Below are positions 26,328-34,834 of a stretch of 64,000 bases of DNA, piece by piece. This stretch comes from Streptomyces tauricus (GTDB lineage Bacteria; Actinomycetota; Actinomycetes; Streptomycetales; Streptomycetaceae). The stretch lies in NCBI RefSeq assembly GCF_014650955.1, contig NZ_BMVY01000006.1, forward strand, positions 124,001 through 188,000, written 5' to 3'. The notes under the pieces are model-generated. The model was not told where the DNA came from. It ran no database searches and saw nothing but the letters and a program-made list of their open reading frames with translations. Made by a program: the position numbers and the translations under genes. Position 1 is the stretch's first letter. Each line of letters opens with the position of its first letter.

Positions 26328-26654
26328 ACGAAGACGCTATTCTCCGCCGTCGGTGGACACATCCGACCAACGTCCGAACCGGGTCCTAGGACTGAAGTGG
26401 GAGTGTGACTCGGATCTCTTACCAGGCGCGCGCACATGTTCCACAAATTTGCGTTCAGTAAACGCACCGCGAAAACACAGAAACTCTACTCAATTGTTCA
26501 TCTTCACCTGTGACTTGAGTCACAGGTGCCATATTTTGTTGACCCTGTGTACCGAGTGGGCAGCGCGCTGTGATTCAGTGGCGGGGAAGCTGGCAGGGAG
26601 TAGGCGGGGAGTAGAGCCCTGGAGTTGCTGTCGAGGTCTTCGAGGGGAGGGCGA
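26328..26654. other. divergent control region, flavin reductase/cdgB
   Basis: No gene is seen in these 327 nt, which are AT-richer than the surroundings. They hold an inverted repeat TGCGTT/AACGCA (26450-26466) and the 24-nt palindrome listed separately. cdgB has a clear GGGGAGGG ribosome binding site at the 3' end. Confidence 0.6.
26505..26528. promoter_or_regulatory. 24-bp palindrome upstream of cdgB
   Basis: Perfect 11-nt arms CACCTGTGACT and AGTCACAGGTG flank a TG centre, 127-150 nt before the cdgB start. It contains TGAC and GTCA halves like BldD half-sites, but the spacing is one base shorter than the BldD consensus as I know it. It is therefore a strong operator candidate with an uncertain binder. 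Confidence 0.65.
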
Positions 26655-28355
26655 ATGGAGACCGAGTCGGAGCCGTACGTCCGCCTTGCGACCCTGCGGC
26701 AGCTGCACACGGTCATGGCGGACATGAACACGGCCCGCAGTCTGGCCGACACGCTGCAGACCGTGGCCGACGGCGTCGTCAACGGCCTCGGCTACGAACT
26801 GGCCTGCGTCAACCTCGTCCGACCCGACGGCGACCTGGTGGTCGCCGCCCTCGCCGGGAACTCCGCCGCCGAAGCGCTCATCACCGGCCGCACGGGCTCC
26901 CGCGAGTCCTGGGAGCGCCGGCTGAACATGGGCGAGGCGTGGGGCGACCTGCGGTTCATACCGCACACCGAGGGCTGGGTCCTCGACGAGGACGACGTCC
27001 CGCAGTGGTACACCGACGGACCCGAACCGCGCTTCGAGGACGAGTGGCACCCCGCCGACCGGCTCTTCGCCCCCATGTACACCCCGAGCGTCCCGGGCGG
27101 CTCCTGCGGCGAGCTGATAGGCGTCCTGTCCGTGGACCGTCCGCGCAACGGACGGCGTCCGGGCGCGTGGGGCCGCGAGGCCCTGCAGATGTACGCGTTC
27201 CAGGCCGCCATCGCCATCAGCAACGCGCGGCTGCGCGCCAACATGCAGCGTGCGCTGGTCCGCCTGGAGCGCGAGCAGCAGGCACTGCGGGCCAGTGAGG
27301 AAAGCTTCCGGCAGGCCTTCGAGTACGCGCCCTCCGGCATGGCCGTCGCCGAGATGGGCGGCGACCAGCACGGCCGGATCCTGCGCACGAACGACGCGCT
27401 GTGCCGGCTGCTGGGCCGCCCCGCCTCCTCGATGCGCCGCTACTCGTTCTCCGACCTCGTCCACCCCGAGGACATCGGCACCCTGCTGCGGACCTCAGCC
27501 GAGGGCGGGCGCGCCGAGCTGAGGCTCTGTCGCCGCGACGGTACGTACGTGTGGGTGTCGCTGCGCAACAGCGTGGTCGCGGACGCCGCCGACGGGCCGC
27601 GCTTCCTGCTCACCCACGTCGAGGACATCGAGGAGCGCAAGCGCCGTGAGCTGCAGCTCGCCCACCGCGCCTCCCACGACTCGCTGACCGGCCTGCCGAA
27701 CTCCGCGGAGCTGCGCTCCCGGCTCGCCGCCCGGCTGTGCGCGCGCCCCACGGCGACGGAACCCGGCGTGGTCGACACGATCGACGCGGCGTACGGGGAA
27801 GTGGTGGCCGCGCGCAACGCGAGCGCCAACGGGTACGACGTGAACGCCTACGACGTCAACGGGCACGGCTTCGACTACCGGCCGGTCCCGGACGCCCTGG
27901 GCGCGTACGACCACCATGTGCACACCGTCACACCCGAGGGGGAGCGGGACGACGGCACGAAGGGACTCGCGGTCCTCTTCTGCGACCTCGACGGCTTCAA
28001 GTCGATCAACGACCGCTTCGGGCACAACGCCGGTGACTACGTCCTGATCGAGGTGGCCCGCAGGCTGGGCGGTGCCGTGCGCGACGGGGACACGGTCGCC
28101 CGGCTCGGCGGCGACGAGTTCGTGGTGCTCGCCGACGGGCTCGGCCGGGCCGACGCGGAGGACCTCGCGGTGCGGCTGCGCAACGAGATAATCCAGCCCA
28201 TCAGGGTCGACGGACGGGCCATGCGGGTCGGCGCCAGCTTCGGCATCGGGTGGGCGCACTGCGGCATGACGGCGGACGAGGTCTTGCAGTCCGCTGACGA
28301 GCGGATGTACGTAGAGAAACGTTCTCGTCCCAAAGCGCACAGGCGTGCCGGCTGA
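26655..28355 (+). CDS. cdgB: diguanylate cyclase CdgB (GAF-PAS-GGDEF)
   Basis: This 566-residue soluble signalling enzyme makes cyclic di-GMP from two GTP. It has a GAF domain (about 20-185), a coiled stretch with RLEREQQALRASEESFRQ, a PAS domain (about 215-330) and a GGDEF domain (about 335-560). The active-site LGGDEF is intact and an inhibitory I-site RDGD lies five residues before it. A low-complexity insert (NGYDVNAYDVNGHG) sits within the GGDEF N-terminal half. By architecture and neighbours it matches S. coelicolor CdgB, a BldD-controlled regulator of aerial growth. The ATG at 26655 has GGGGAGGG just upstream. Confidence 0.92.
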   Translation: METESEPYVRLATLRQLHTVMADMNTARSLADTLQTVADGVVNGLGYELACVNLVRPDGDLVVAALAGNSAAEALITGRTGSRESWERRLNMGEAWGDLRFIPHTEGWVLDEDDVPQWYTDGPEPRFEDEWHPADRLFAPMYTPSVPGGSCGELIGVLSVDRPRNGRRPGAWGREALQMYAFQAAIAISNARLRANMQRALVRLEREQQALRASEESFRQAFEYAPSGMAVAEMGGDQHGRILRTNDALCRLLGRPASSMRRYSFSDLVHPEDIGTLLRTSAEGGRAELRLCRRDGTYVWVSLRNSVVADAADGPRFLLTHVEDIEERKRRELQLAHRASHDSLTGLPNSAELRSRLAARLCARPTATEPGVVDTIDAAYGEVVAARNASANGYDVNAYDVNGHGFDYRPVPDALGAYDHHVHTVTPEGERDDGTKGLAVLFCDLDGFKSINDRFGHNAGDYVLIEVARRLGGAVRDGDTVARLGGDEFVVLADGLGRADAEDLAVRLRNEIIQPIRVDGRAMRVGASFGIGWAHCGMTADEVLQSADERMYVEKRSRPKAHRRAG

Positions 28356-28473
28356 TCCGCAGGTCAGCGCTGCCGTGCGAGCTGAGTCACCCGTTTGGGG
28401 CACCGGGACCGGGTAGGCTCGCCTTTCGATCCCCCGTACCGCATCTGTACCGCACCCGCTAGGAGACCAAGGG

Positions 28474-29463
28474 ATGACGCCCGGCAACAACGGCGCGAGC
28501 ACGCCCGAGGACGACGACCCGTTCGGCTATCTGTACGAGGACGGGAAGGCCGCCGGAGCCCAGCCGCCGAGCGGCGGTGGTGGTTACGGCTACCCCGGCT
28601 CGGTCAACCGGGTGCGTCCGGTCGGTGAGCGCCAGTACGGCCAGTCGGCCGCGCAGGCCGCTCCCACCGCGCAGTACGGGCAGGTGCCGCAGCAGCAGGG
28701 CACGTACGGGCAGCAGGGGCAGTACGGGCAGCCGAACGCGAACGCGAACTACGCCACGTCCGAGAACTTCTCCGGTGGCGCGCCCACCTCGCACCAGCAG
28801 ACGCACGGCGGCCGGGGCGGTGGCGGCCGGGGCCGCGGGCCCAACACCAAGGGTCTGCTGATCGGCGCCGTCGCCGTGGTCGCGGCCGTGGTGATCGGCA
28901 TCGCCATCGCGATGACGGGCGGGGACTCGGACGACGACAAGGGCGGCGACGACACCGCGGGTCCGACCGCGTCGGCCGGCCAGAGCGCCGAGCCGAGCGA
29001 GACGTCCACCAAGGACGCCGCGGAGCCGGCCGAACTGCCCGAGATCGACGCGAAGGCCCTGAAGCTCGGCGCCGGTGTGACGACCGCCTCGGACATCGAC
29101 GGCGCGACCGCGGCGGGCGGTATCTACGTGACCGGCCTCAACCAGGTCGGCGCCGAGGTCACCTGGACCGTCAACGGCATCCCGAAGGCCGGCGCGTACA
29201 CCCTCTTCACGAAGTACAGCGTCCCCGGCAAGGACGCGAAGATGACGCTCACCGTGAACGGCAAGGAGTTCGGCACCAAGCTGAACCTGGGCAACTTCGC
29301 CCAGGCCAAGGAGAACGAGTGGGACAAGGGCTGGACGGAGACCTACTCCTACCCCACCCTCACCAAGGGCACCAACACGATCTCCATCTCCTGCCAGCAG
29401 GGCGACACCTGCGACATCCTCCTGGACCAGCTTCGGCTGAAGGCGGGCCAGGTCAAGAACTGA
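28474..29463 (+). CDS. membrane-anchored protein with CBM-like extracellular domain
   Basis: This 329-residue protein has a Gly/Gln/Tyr-rich cytoplasmic tail with QYGQ repeats (about 50-95), one transmembrane helix (about 129-148, LIGAVAVVAAVVIGIAIAM), an acidic/Thr/Ser linker (150-185) and a beta-rich C-terminal domain (about 195-329). That domain resembles CBM35/CBM6-type sugar-binding domains (YTLFTKYSVPG, LTVNGKEFG, GDTCDILLDQLRLK). It probably binds a wall or polymer sugar outside the cell. The ATG has AGGAG about 10 nt upstream. It follows cdgB by 118 nt. Confidence 0.8.
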   Translation: MTPGNNGASTPEDDDPFGYLYEDGKAAGAQPPSGGGGYGYPGSVNRVRPVGERQYGQSAAQAAPTAQYGQVPQQQGTYGQQGQYGQPNANANYATSENFSGGAPTSHQQTHGGRGGGGRGRGPNTKGLLIGAVAVVAAVVIGIAIAMTGGDSDDDKGGDDTAGPTASAGQSAEPSETSTKDAAEPAELPEIDAKALKLGAGVTTASDIDGATAAGGIYVTGLNQVGAEVTWTVNGIPKAGAYTLFTKYSVPGKDAKMTLTVNGKEFGTKLNLGNFAQAKENEWDKGWTETYSYPTLTKGTNTISISCQQGDTCDILLDQLRLKAGQVKN

Positions 29464-29524
29464 GCGTTGATTCGGGCCTTCCACTTGCCGTGGTGGTCGG
29501 GTGCGGGTCCGGTGGGGGCCGTTC

Positions 29525-29652
29525 GCGCAGTTCCTCGCACCCCTTGGGGGCTGCGCCCCCTGAAAGACAAAAGATTGCGCCGTTCCCCGCGCCCCTGATG
29601 GGGGCGCGGGGAACGGCGCAATCTTTTAGGGGCGCGGGGAACTGCGCGAACA
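29525..29652. terminator. family A repeat hairpin between convergent genes
   Basis: A degenerate core (29525) is followed by a perfect inverted repeat with 27-nt arms (29569-29595 and 29601-29627; core TGCGCCGTTCCCCGCGCCCC) and 5-nt loop, then another inverted core at 29629. It lies between convergent genes and should act as a bidirectional terminator. Confidence 0.85.
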
Positions 29653-29692
29653 GCCCTCACCGGCCGGCACACGACGGACGACCCGCGGAGCG

Positions 29693-30622
29693 CTAGGCCG
29701 CGGTTGGCTGGCCCGTCACAGATACTCGGGCCAGCAGCTCTTCGTAAGCGGGGCGGTCGAATTCGCCGGCTGTCGGCGCCAGCACCGTCGCCGCGGACAG
29801 CGCGACCGCCCGGGCCAGCCGCTCCGGCCACGGCAGTTTCTCCACCAGCCCCGACAGCAGCCCCGCGACAGCGGAGTCCCCCGCGCCCGTCGGGTTCCCG
29901 CGGACCGGCCGGGGCGGGGCCGCCCGCCAGTCACCCTCGGGTGTGCGGGCGAGCAGCCCCTCCGCGCCGAGGGACGCCACCACCGCGTGCGCCCCACGCC
30001 GCCGCGCGTCACGCGTGGCCTGCGAGGGGTCGTGCGAGCCGGTCAGCTCGGCCAGTTCGTCCGCGTTCGGCTTGACGATGTCGGGACGGGCCGCGATCCC
30101 CCGCCGCAACGGCTCCCCGCTCGTGTCGAGCAGCACCGGAATCGCCAACGCGCGCGCGGTACGCACAAGTTGGGCGTACGCCCCGACCGGCACCCCCGGC
30201 GGCAGGCTCCCGCACAGGGCGACCGCGGACGAGGACCGCAGCAGGACCTCGTACGCCTCCTGGAAGTCCGCCCACTCCGCGGGGGTGATCTCCGGGCCCG
30301 GTTCGTTGAGTTGAGTCGTGTCACCGGTCGTCGTGTCGGCCACCGCGATCGTGCGGCGGGTCGAGCCGCTCACCGGGACCAGCGCGTCGACGACATCCGG
30401 CGTCCGGGTGAGCAGGCCCCGCAGGGCCCGCCCGGTGACGCCGCCCACGAAGCCCGTCACGGTCACCTCGTGGCCGAGGGCCGCGAGTACCCGGGCCACG
30501 TTCAGGCCCTTCCCGCCGGGCCGTTCGGTCACCTCGTCGACCCGGTGGGACGTGTGGGGCCGCAACTCCCGTACGCGGTACGTGATGTCGAGAGCGGTGT
30601 TCAGCGTGACCGTGAGAATCAC
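29693..30622 (-). CDS. 1-phosphofructokinase/tagatose-6-phosphate kinase family (PfkB)
   Basis: This 309-residue PfkB-family kinase has VILTVTLNTALDITYRV at the start, the first PfkB signature as ERPGGKGLNVARVLAALG (about 36-53) and the second, catalytic one as GNPTGAGDSAVAGLLSG (Asp is the base, about 250). It phosphorylates a sugar phosphate such as fructose 1-phosphate or tagatose 6-phosphate; the exact substrate is not readable. I chose the GTG at 30622, with GAGGGAGG about 10 nt upstream; residues before it are not conserved. It lies directly downstream of nagA, so it may take part in amino-sugar catabolism. Confidence 0.87.
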   Translation of the reverse strand: MILTVTLNTALDITYRVRELRPHTSHRVDEVTERPGGKGLNVARVLAALGHEVTVTGFVGGVTGRALRGLLTRTPDVVDALVPVSGSTRRTIAVADTTTGDTTQLNEPGPEITPAEWADFQEAYEVLLRSSSAVALCGSLPPGVPVGAYAQLVRTARALAIPVLLDTSGEPLRRGIAARPDIVKPNADELAELTGSHDPSQATRDARRRGAHAVVASLGAEGLLARTPEGDWRAAPPRPVRGNPTGAGDSAVAGLLSGLVEKLPWPERLARAVALSAATVLAPTAGEFDRPAYEELLARVSVTGQPTAA

Positions 30623-30740
30623 CTGGGCCTGCCTCCCTCGATGTGGACGCGCCCGCCTGGTGTGCGTGCGTGTGCCACGGGTGTGCTCGTGCGAAAGTCC
30701 GATCATGCCAAAGGCAACGGCTGTCGGCCCAGCCCCCGGC

Positions 30741-31994
30741 TCAGGCGGTCTGAGGTTCGACCAGCCATTCGCCGCGGCGCATCACGCCCTTGACCTCGAA
30801 ACCGGAGTCCAGGACCACCAGGTCGGCGTCCTTGCCCGGCTCCAGCGAACCCACCCGGTCGTACAGGCCCAACTGCCGTGCCGGATTGGCGGAGATGGCC
30901 GCGACGACGTCCTCGACGGGCAGCCGGTCCACGGTCACCGCGCGCTTGAAGGCCCGGTCCAGGGTGAGCGTGGAGCCCGCGATCGAGCCGCCCTCCACCA
31001 GACGCGCCACGCCGTCCGCGACCTCGACCTCCAGCGGGCCGAGCATGTAGCGGCCGTCGCCGAAGCCCGCCGCGTCCATCGCGTCCGTGATGAACGCCAC
31101 CCGCCCGCCGCCGGCGTGATGGAACGCCAGCTGGAGCGAGGCCGGGTGCAGGTGCACGCCGTCGTTGATCAGCTCGACGGTGATCCGCTCGTCCTCCAGG
31201 AGGGCCGCGATCGGGCCCGGGGTGCGGTGGCCGAGTACGGGCATCGCGTTGAACAGGTGCGTCGCCACGGTCGCGCCCGCGTCGATGGCCTCCACCGTCT
31301 GCTCGTACGTGGCGTCCGTGTGCCCGATCGCCGCGATGACGCCGTGCTCGACGAGAAGGCGTACGGAGTCGATGCCGCCCGGCAGCTCGGTGGCGAGGGT
31401 GACCATCCGGGCCTGGCCGCGCGCCGCGTCGATCAGTTTGCGGACCTCCGCCGGGTCGGGGTCGCGCAGCAGCTTCTCGGAGTGCGCTCCCTTGCGGCAC
31501 GGGGAGATGAACGGGCCCTCGAAGTGGACGCCCGCGATGTCGCCCTGCTCGGCCAGCTCGGAGAGCAGCCCCGCGCGCTGGGCCAGGCCGTCCATGTCGC
31601 CGGTGACCGTGGAGGCGACGAGGGTCGTCGTGCCGTGCGCGCGGTGGGTGCGGATGCCCTGGAGGATCTCCTCGACCGTGCCCGAGGTGAACGAGGCTCC
31701 GCCACCGCCGTGGTTGTGCATGTCGACGAAGCCGGGCACCAGGTAGTGGCCCGAGAGGTCCTTGCGGGGGGCGCCCTCGGGAGCGCTCCCGGCGATGCGG
31801 GTGCCGTCGACGATCACGCGGCCGTTGGGCACGGTGCCTGTGGGGAGAACTACGTTCGCTCCGGTGAGGACGGTGACCTGCGGGCCGGTGGCGGCCGGGC
31901 GCGCCCTCGCGGCGGAGCCGCATGATGTCTCGGCCCGCGCCCCGTCGGGGGCGCCCTGGTGTACCCCGTCCGGAGAAGTGCGCTCAGTGGTCAT
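30741..31994 (-). CDS. nagA: N-acetylglucosamine-6-phosphate deacetylase, with repeat-encoded insert
   Basis: This 417-residue amidohydrolase removes acetate from GlcNAc-6-P to give glucosamine-6-P. It shows the metal motif as VDMHNHGGGGAS, the HFEGPFISPCRKGAH segment with the metal-binding Glu, IGHTDATYEQ, THLFNAM, and DAMDAAGF with the catalytic Asp. The start ATG overlaps the nagK stop by one base (TGATG), so it is coupled to nagK. Residues about 13-39 are encoded by a family B repeat copy lying in frame. The conserved family sequence begins only at VTVLTGANVVLPTG, so the N-terminus is about 27 residues longer than expected. Confidence 0.93.
   Translation of the reverse strand: MTTERTSPDGVHQGAPDGARAETSCGSAARARPAATGPQVTVLTGANVVLPTGTVPNGRVIVDGTRIAGSAPEGAPRKDLSGHYLVPGFVDMHNHGGGGASFTSGTVEEILQGIRTHRAHGTTTLVASTVTGDMDGLAQRAGLLSELAEQGDIAGVHFEGPFISPCRKGAHSEKLLRDPDPAEVRKLIDAARGQARMVTLATELPGGIDSVRLLVEHGVIAAIGHTDATYEQTVEAIDAGATVATHLFNAMPVLGHRTPGPIAALLEDERITVELINDGVHLHPASLQLAFHHAGGGRVAFITDAMDAAGFGDGRYMLGPLEVEVADGVARLVEGGSIAGSTLTLDRAFKRAVTVDRLPVEDVVAAISANPARQLGLYDRVGSLEPGKDADLVVLDSGFEVKGVMRRGEWLVEPQTA
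31880..31957. repeat. dispersed repeat family B copy inside nagA
   Basis: The element reads (plus strand) GCGGGCCGGTGGCGGCCGGG, then CGCGCCCTC, GCGGCGGAGCCGC, ATGATGTCTC and GGCCCGCGCCCC, the same order as the intergenic copies. It is in frame on the minus strand and contains no stop in the nagA reading frame. Confidence 0.85.
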
Positions 31995-32944
31995 CAGGCG
32001 GATACCTCCGAAGCGGGGTGGGTGGGGGTGGCGAGCAGGTCCCAGGCGAGGAGGCCCGCGCCGAGGCAGCCGGCCGTGTCCCCCAGTGCGGCGGGGACGA
32101 TGGACGGCAGTTTCTGGAAGGTGACGCGCCGCTCGACCGCGGCCCGCAGTGGTGTGAACAAGGTTTCCCCCGCCTCGGCGAGACCGCCACCGATGATCAG
32201 GACGCGGGGGTCCAGCAGAGTGAGCGCGGTGACGAGTCCGTCGGCGAGCGCGTCCACGGCGTCCTGCCAGACCGCCCGCGCCCGGGCGTCGCCGGACTCG
32301 ACGGCCTTCGCGCAGTCCGCCGCGTCCGCGTCCCGGTCGCCCGTGGCCCTGGCCCACGCCTCGCTGACCGCCGCCGCCGACGCGTACCGCTCCAGGCAGC
32401 CGTGCTGCCCGCACGGACAGGGGGCGCCTCCGGGGCGTACGACGACATGGCCGATCTCGCCCGCGAAACCGTGCGCGCCCGCCTCCACCCGGCCGTCGAT
32501 GCCGATCGCGCCCGCGATGCCCGTGCCCAGCGGTACGAACAGGAAGCGGTCCGCGCCCCGGCCGGCGCCGATGCGGCCCTCGGCGAGGCCACCGGTGCGT
32601 ACGTCGTGGCCGAGGGCGACCGGCACCCCGTCCAGCCGTTCGCTGAGCAGGTTCCGCAGCGGTACGTCGCGCCAGCCGAGGTTGGCCGCGTAGGCGGCGA
32701 TGCCGCGGTCGGCGTCCACGATGCCGGGGACGGCGACGCCCGCCGCCGCCGCGGGCTCCCCGAAGTGGTCCTCGCCGTGCGCACGCAGGTCGGCGGCGAA
32801 GGCGAGGATCGACTCGACGACGGAGTCCGGGCCGCGCTCGCGGCCCGTCGAACGGCGGGCCTGGTGCAGCAGCTCGCCGTCCGCCCCCACGAGGGCGGCC
32901 TTCATTCCGGTGCCGCCCACATCCAGGGCGATGACGTGTCTCAC
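31994..32944 (-). CDS. nagK: N-acetylglucosamine kinase (ROK family)
   Basis: This 316-residue ROK sugar kinase phosphorylates GlcNAc using ATP. The ATP loop is ALDVGGTGMKAALV (6-19), the catalytic DV pair is in LGHDVRTGGLAE, and the zinc site CPCGQHGCLE (about 172-181) and GEIGHVVV are intact; VLIIGGGLAEAG supplies the adenine-side motif. The start has no alternative nearby. It heads the nagK-nagA unit, with tandem DasR-like operators just upstream. The position and type match S. coelicolor NagK (SCO4285, from memory). Confidence 0.92.
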   Translation of the reverse strand: MRHVIALDVGGTGMKAALVGADGELLHQARRSTGRERGPDSVVESILAFAADLRAHGEDHFGEPAAAAGVAVPGIVDADRGIAAYAANLGWRDVPLRNLLSERLDGVPVALGHDVRTGGLAEGRIGAGRGADRFLFVPLGTGIAGAIGIDGRVEAGAHGFAGEIGHVVVRPGGAPCPCGQHGCLERYASAAAVSEAWARATGDRDADAADCAKAVESGDARARAVWQDAVDALADGLVTALTLLDPRVLIIGGGLAEAGETLFTPLRAAVERRVTFQKLPSIVPAALGDTAGCLGAGLLAWDLLATPTHPASEVSA

Positions 32945-32973
32945 ACGTACAGTGTCGCCCCTTACCCCGTGAG

Positions 32974-33003
32974 AGGTCTAGTCCACTTACGTGGTGTAGA
33001 CCT
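32974..33003. promoter_or_regulatory. tandem DasR-like operators between nagK and a sugar-binding protein gene
   Basis: AGGTCTAGTCCA (32974-32985) and TGGTGTAGACCT (32992-33003) each match TGGTCTAGACCA at 10 of 12 bases. Their centres are 18 nt apart. They lie 30-59 nt upstream of nagK and about 120 nt before the divergent lipoprotein gene, so DasR can repress both. Confidence 0.75.
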
Positions 33004-33125
33004 TAGAGCGAAAATTGCGAATCGAAAGTTTGGGATCGCATGAGCGAATCGGTGCGCGCGCGGGTACTTGGGCCCGCGGACGCGCGGACGCGTTCATGGG
33101 GCGAACAGGGTTGGGGACGGCAGTA

Positions 33126-34391
33126 GTGCAGCGGCGAGTGACAAGTCTGATCGCGGTGGCGTCCGCACTGGGTGTGACCGCGGCCCTCGGAGGCTGCGGC
33201 AGCTCCGCCGGGTCGGGGGACGTCACGCTGAAACTCGTGGCGGCCGACTACGGCGACTCCAAGGCGAACAGCTCCCAGAAGTACTGGGACAAGCTGACCC
33301 GGGCCTACGAGGCGAAGCACCCCGGCGTCGACGTCCAGGTCAGCGTCTACTCCTGGAACGACGTGGACGCCAAGGTCAAGGCGATGGTCGACGCGGGCGA
33401 CCCGCCCGACCTGGCGCAGATCGGCGCGTACGCCGACTACGCCGACGCGGGCGAGCTCTACCGCGCGGGCGACGTGCTCTCCATAGACACCCAGGCGGAC
33501 TTCGTGTCGCAGCTGTCCGCGGCGGGGGAGATAAACCGGACGCAGTACGGCATGCCGTTCGCCTCCTCCACCCGGCTGCTCTTCTACAACAAGACCCTCT
33601 TCGCCGACGCCGGCCTCACCCCGCCGGAGAGCTGGAGCGACCTCGCCTCCGACGCGGCGGCCCTCAAGGCCAAGGGCGTGAAGTACCCGTACGCGCTGCC
33701 GCTCGGGCCGGAGGAGGCGCAGGCCGAGACCATGATGTGGCTGCTCAGCGGCGGTGACGGATACACCGACACGGTCGGCTCCTACAGCCTCGACTCCCCG
33801 CAGAACGTCGACACCTTCACCTGGCTGAAGGAGAAGCTCGTCGACAAGGGGCTCACCGGGCCGGTCGCGCCCGGGAAGCTCAACCGGGCCGACGCCTTCG
33901 CGGCGTTCACGCGCGGCGAGGTCGGCATGCTGAACGGCCACCCCACGCTGATGAAGGCCGCCGCCGCGAAGGGCGTGAAGTTCGGCATGGTGCCGATGCC
34001 CGGCGCCAAGGGGCGCTCCAAGGCCACCATGGGTGTCGCCGACTGGATGATGGCGTTCAAGAAGAACGGGCACGCGGAGCAGATCGGGGACTTCCTCGAC
34101 TACGTGTACAGCGACAAGAACGTCCTCGAGTTCTCCCACGAGTACGACCTGCTGCCCGTGACGACGTCCGCGTCCGAGGCGATGGCCCTCGACAAGGACG
34201 ACGCGGACCTCGTCGACTTCCTCGGCGAACTGCCCAACGCGGAGCTGTATCCCGTCGGGCAGACGTCCTGGGCGGCGGTCAGCGCGGAGATCAAGCGGCA
34301 GATCGGGCAGGCGGTGAGCCCGGAGGGGCGGCCGGCGGCTGTGCTGGGGCAGTTGCAGCGGGCCGCTTCCGCGGCGCAGAACGCGGGGTGA
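33126..34391 (+). CDS. sugar ABC transporter substrate-binding lipoprotein
   Basis: This 421-residue extracellular solute-binding protein (family 1) has a signal peptide RRVTSLIAVASALGVTAALG ending in lipobox LGGC (Cys about 22). The two-lobed fold follows with landmarks YEAKHPGVDVQVSVYSW, GDPPDLAQIG, YGMPFASSTRLLFYNK and GEVGMLNGHPTLM. No permease genes are adjacent, so it is orphaned in the window and may use permeases elsewhere with MsiK as ATPase. The GTG at 33126 gives the best signal peptide; ATG 33096 is an alternative. Tandem DasR-like sites upstream suggest an amino-sugar ligand. Confidence 0.88.
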   Translation: MQRRVTSLIAVASALGVTAALGGCGSSAGSGDVTLKLVAADYGDSKANSSQKYWDKLTRAYEAKHPGVDVQVSVYSWNDVDAKVKAMVDAGDPPDLAQIGAYADYADAGELYRAGDVLSIDTQADFVSQLSAAGEINRTQYGMPFASSTRLLFYNKTLFADAGLTPPESWSDLASDAAALKAKGVKYPYALPLGPEEAQAETMMWLLSGGDGYTDTVGSYSLDSPQNVDTFTWLKEKLVDKGLTGPVAPGKLNRADAFAAFTRGEVGMLNGHPTLMKAAAAKGVKFGMVPMPGAKGRSKATMGVADWMMAFKKNGHAEQIGDFLDYVYSDKNVLEFSHEYDLLPVTTSASEAMALDKDDADLVDFLGELPNAELYPVGQTSWAAVSAEIKRQIGQAVSPEGRPAAVLGQLQRAASAAQNAG

Positions 34392-34430
34392 CTCCGTCGG
34401 TTGGCGGGGGTGGGGCGGCGAGTGCTTGTT

Positions 34431-34526
34431 GCGCCGTTCCCCGCGCCCCTCAAGGCGGAAAGACTGCGCCGTTCCCCGCGCCCCCAAAGGCGAAAGGCGA
34501 AAGATTGCGCCGTTCCCCGCGCTCCT
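34431..34526. repeat. family A array, three units
   Basis: Plus-oriented cores start at 34431, 34466 and 34507 (spacing 35 and 41 nt), separated by GGCGAAAGGCGAAAGATT-like spacers that are themselves conserved. They fill the gap after the binding-protein gene. Confidence 0.85.
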
Positions 34527-34565
34527 GAAACCCGCGGCCCTTGGGGTGGGGGTTAGCGTGGGGGG

Positions 34566-34805
34566 ATGGGTGATGTGGGGTTGAGTGCGCAGGAGCGGGG
34601 GGTGCTTGCTCTGGAGGCGCGGGGGTGGGAGTCGCCCGGGGCCAAGGAGCGGGCCATCCGGGAGGAGCTGGGGATTGCCCCGGTTCGTTACTACCAGTTG
34701 CTGAATGCCCTCCTGGACGCGCCGCGGGCCCTCGCGCACGACCCCGTGACGGTCAACCGTTTGCGGCGCGTTCGTGAGGTACGCAGGACTCAGCGGGAGG
34801 CGTAA
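34566..34805 (+). CDS. DUF3263 helix-turn-helix-like small protein
   Basis: This 79-residue protein has the DUF3263 pattern LSAQERGVLALEARGWESPGAKERAIREELGIAPVRYYQLLNALLD, which looks like a small DNA-binding helix-turn-helix, and an Arg-rich C-terminus. Its role is unknown; it is widely kept in actinobacteria. A 29-nt gap leads to otsB, so the two may be co-transcribed. The ATG at 34566 has a GGGGGG run just upstream as a ribosome binding site. Confidence 0.85.
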   Translation: MGDVGLSAQERGVLALEARGWESPGAKERAIREELGIAPVRYYQLLNALLDAPRALAHDPVTVNRLRRVREVRRTQREA

Positions 34806-34834
34806 GACGCCACCTCGGCGGATAGGGTCGAAAC

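Noticed and set aside
26505..26528. Canonical BldD box
   Set aside because: TGAC and GTCA halves are present but the spacing is one base short of the consensus I know, so I list it only as an operator candidate.
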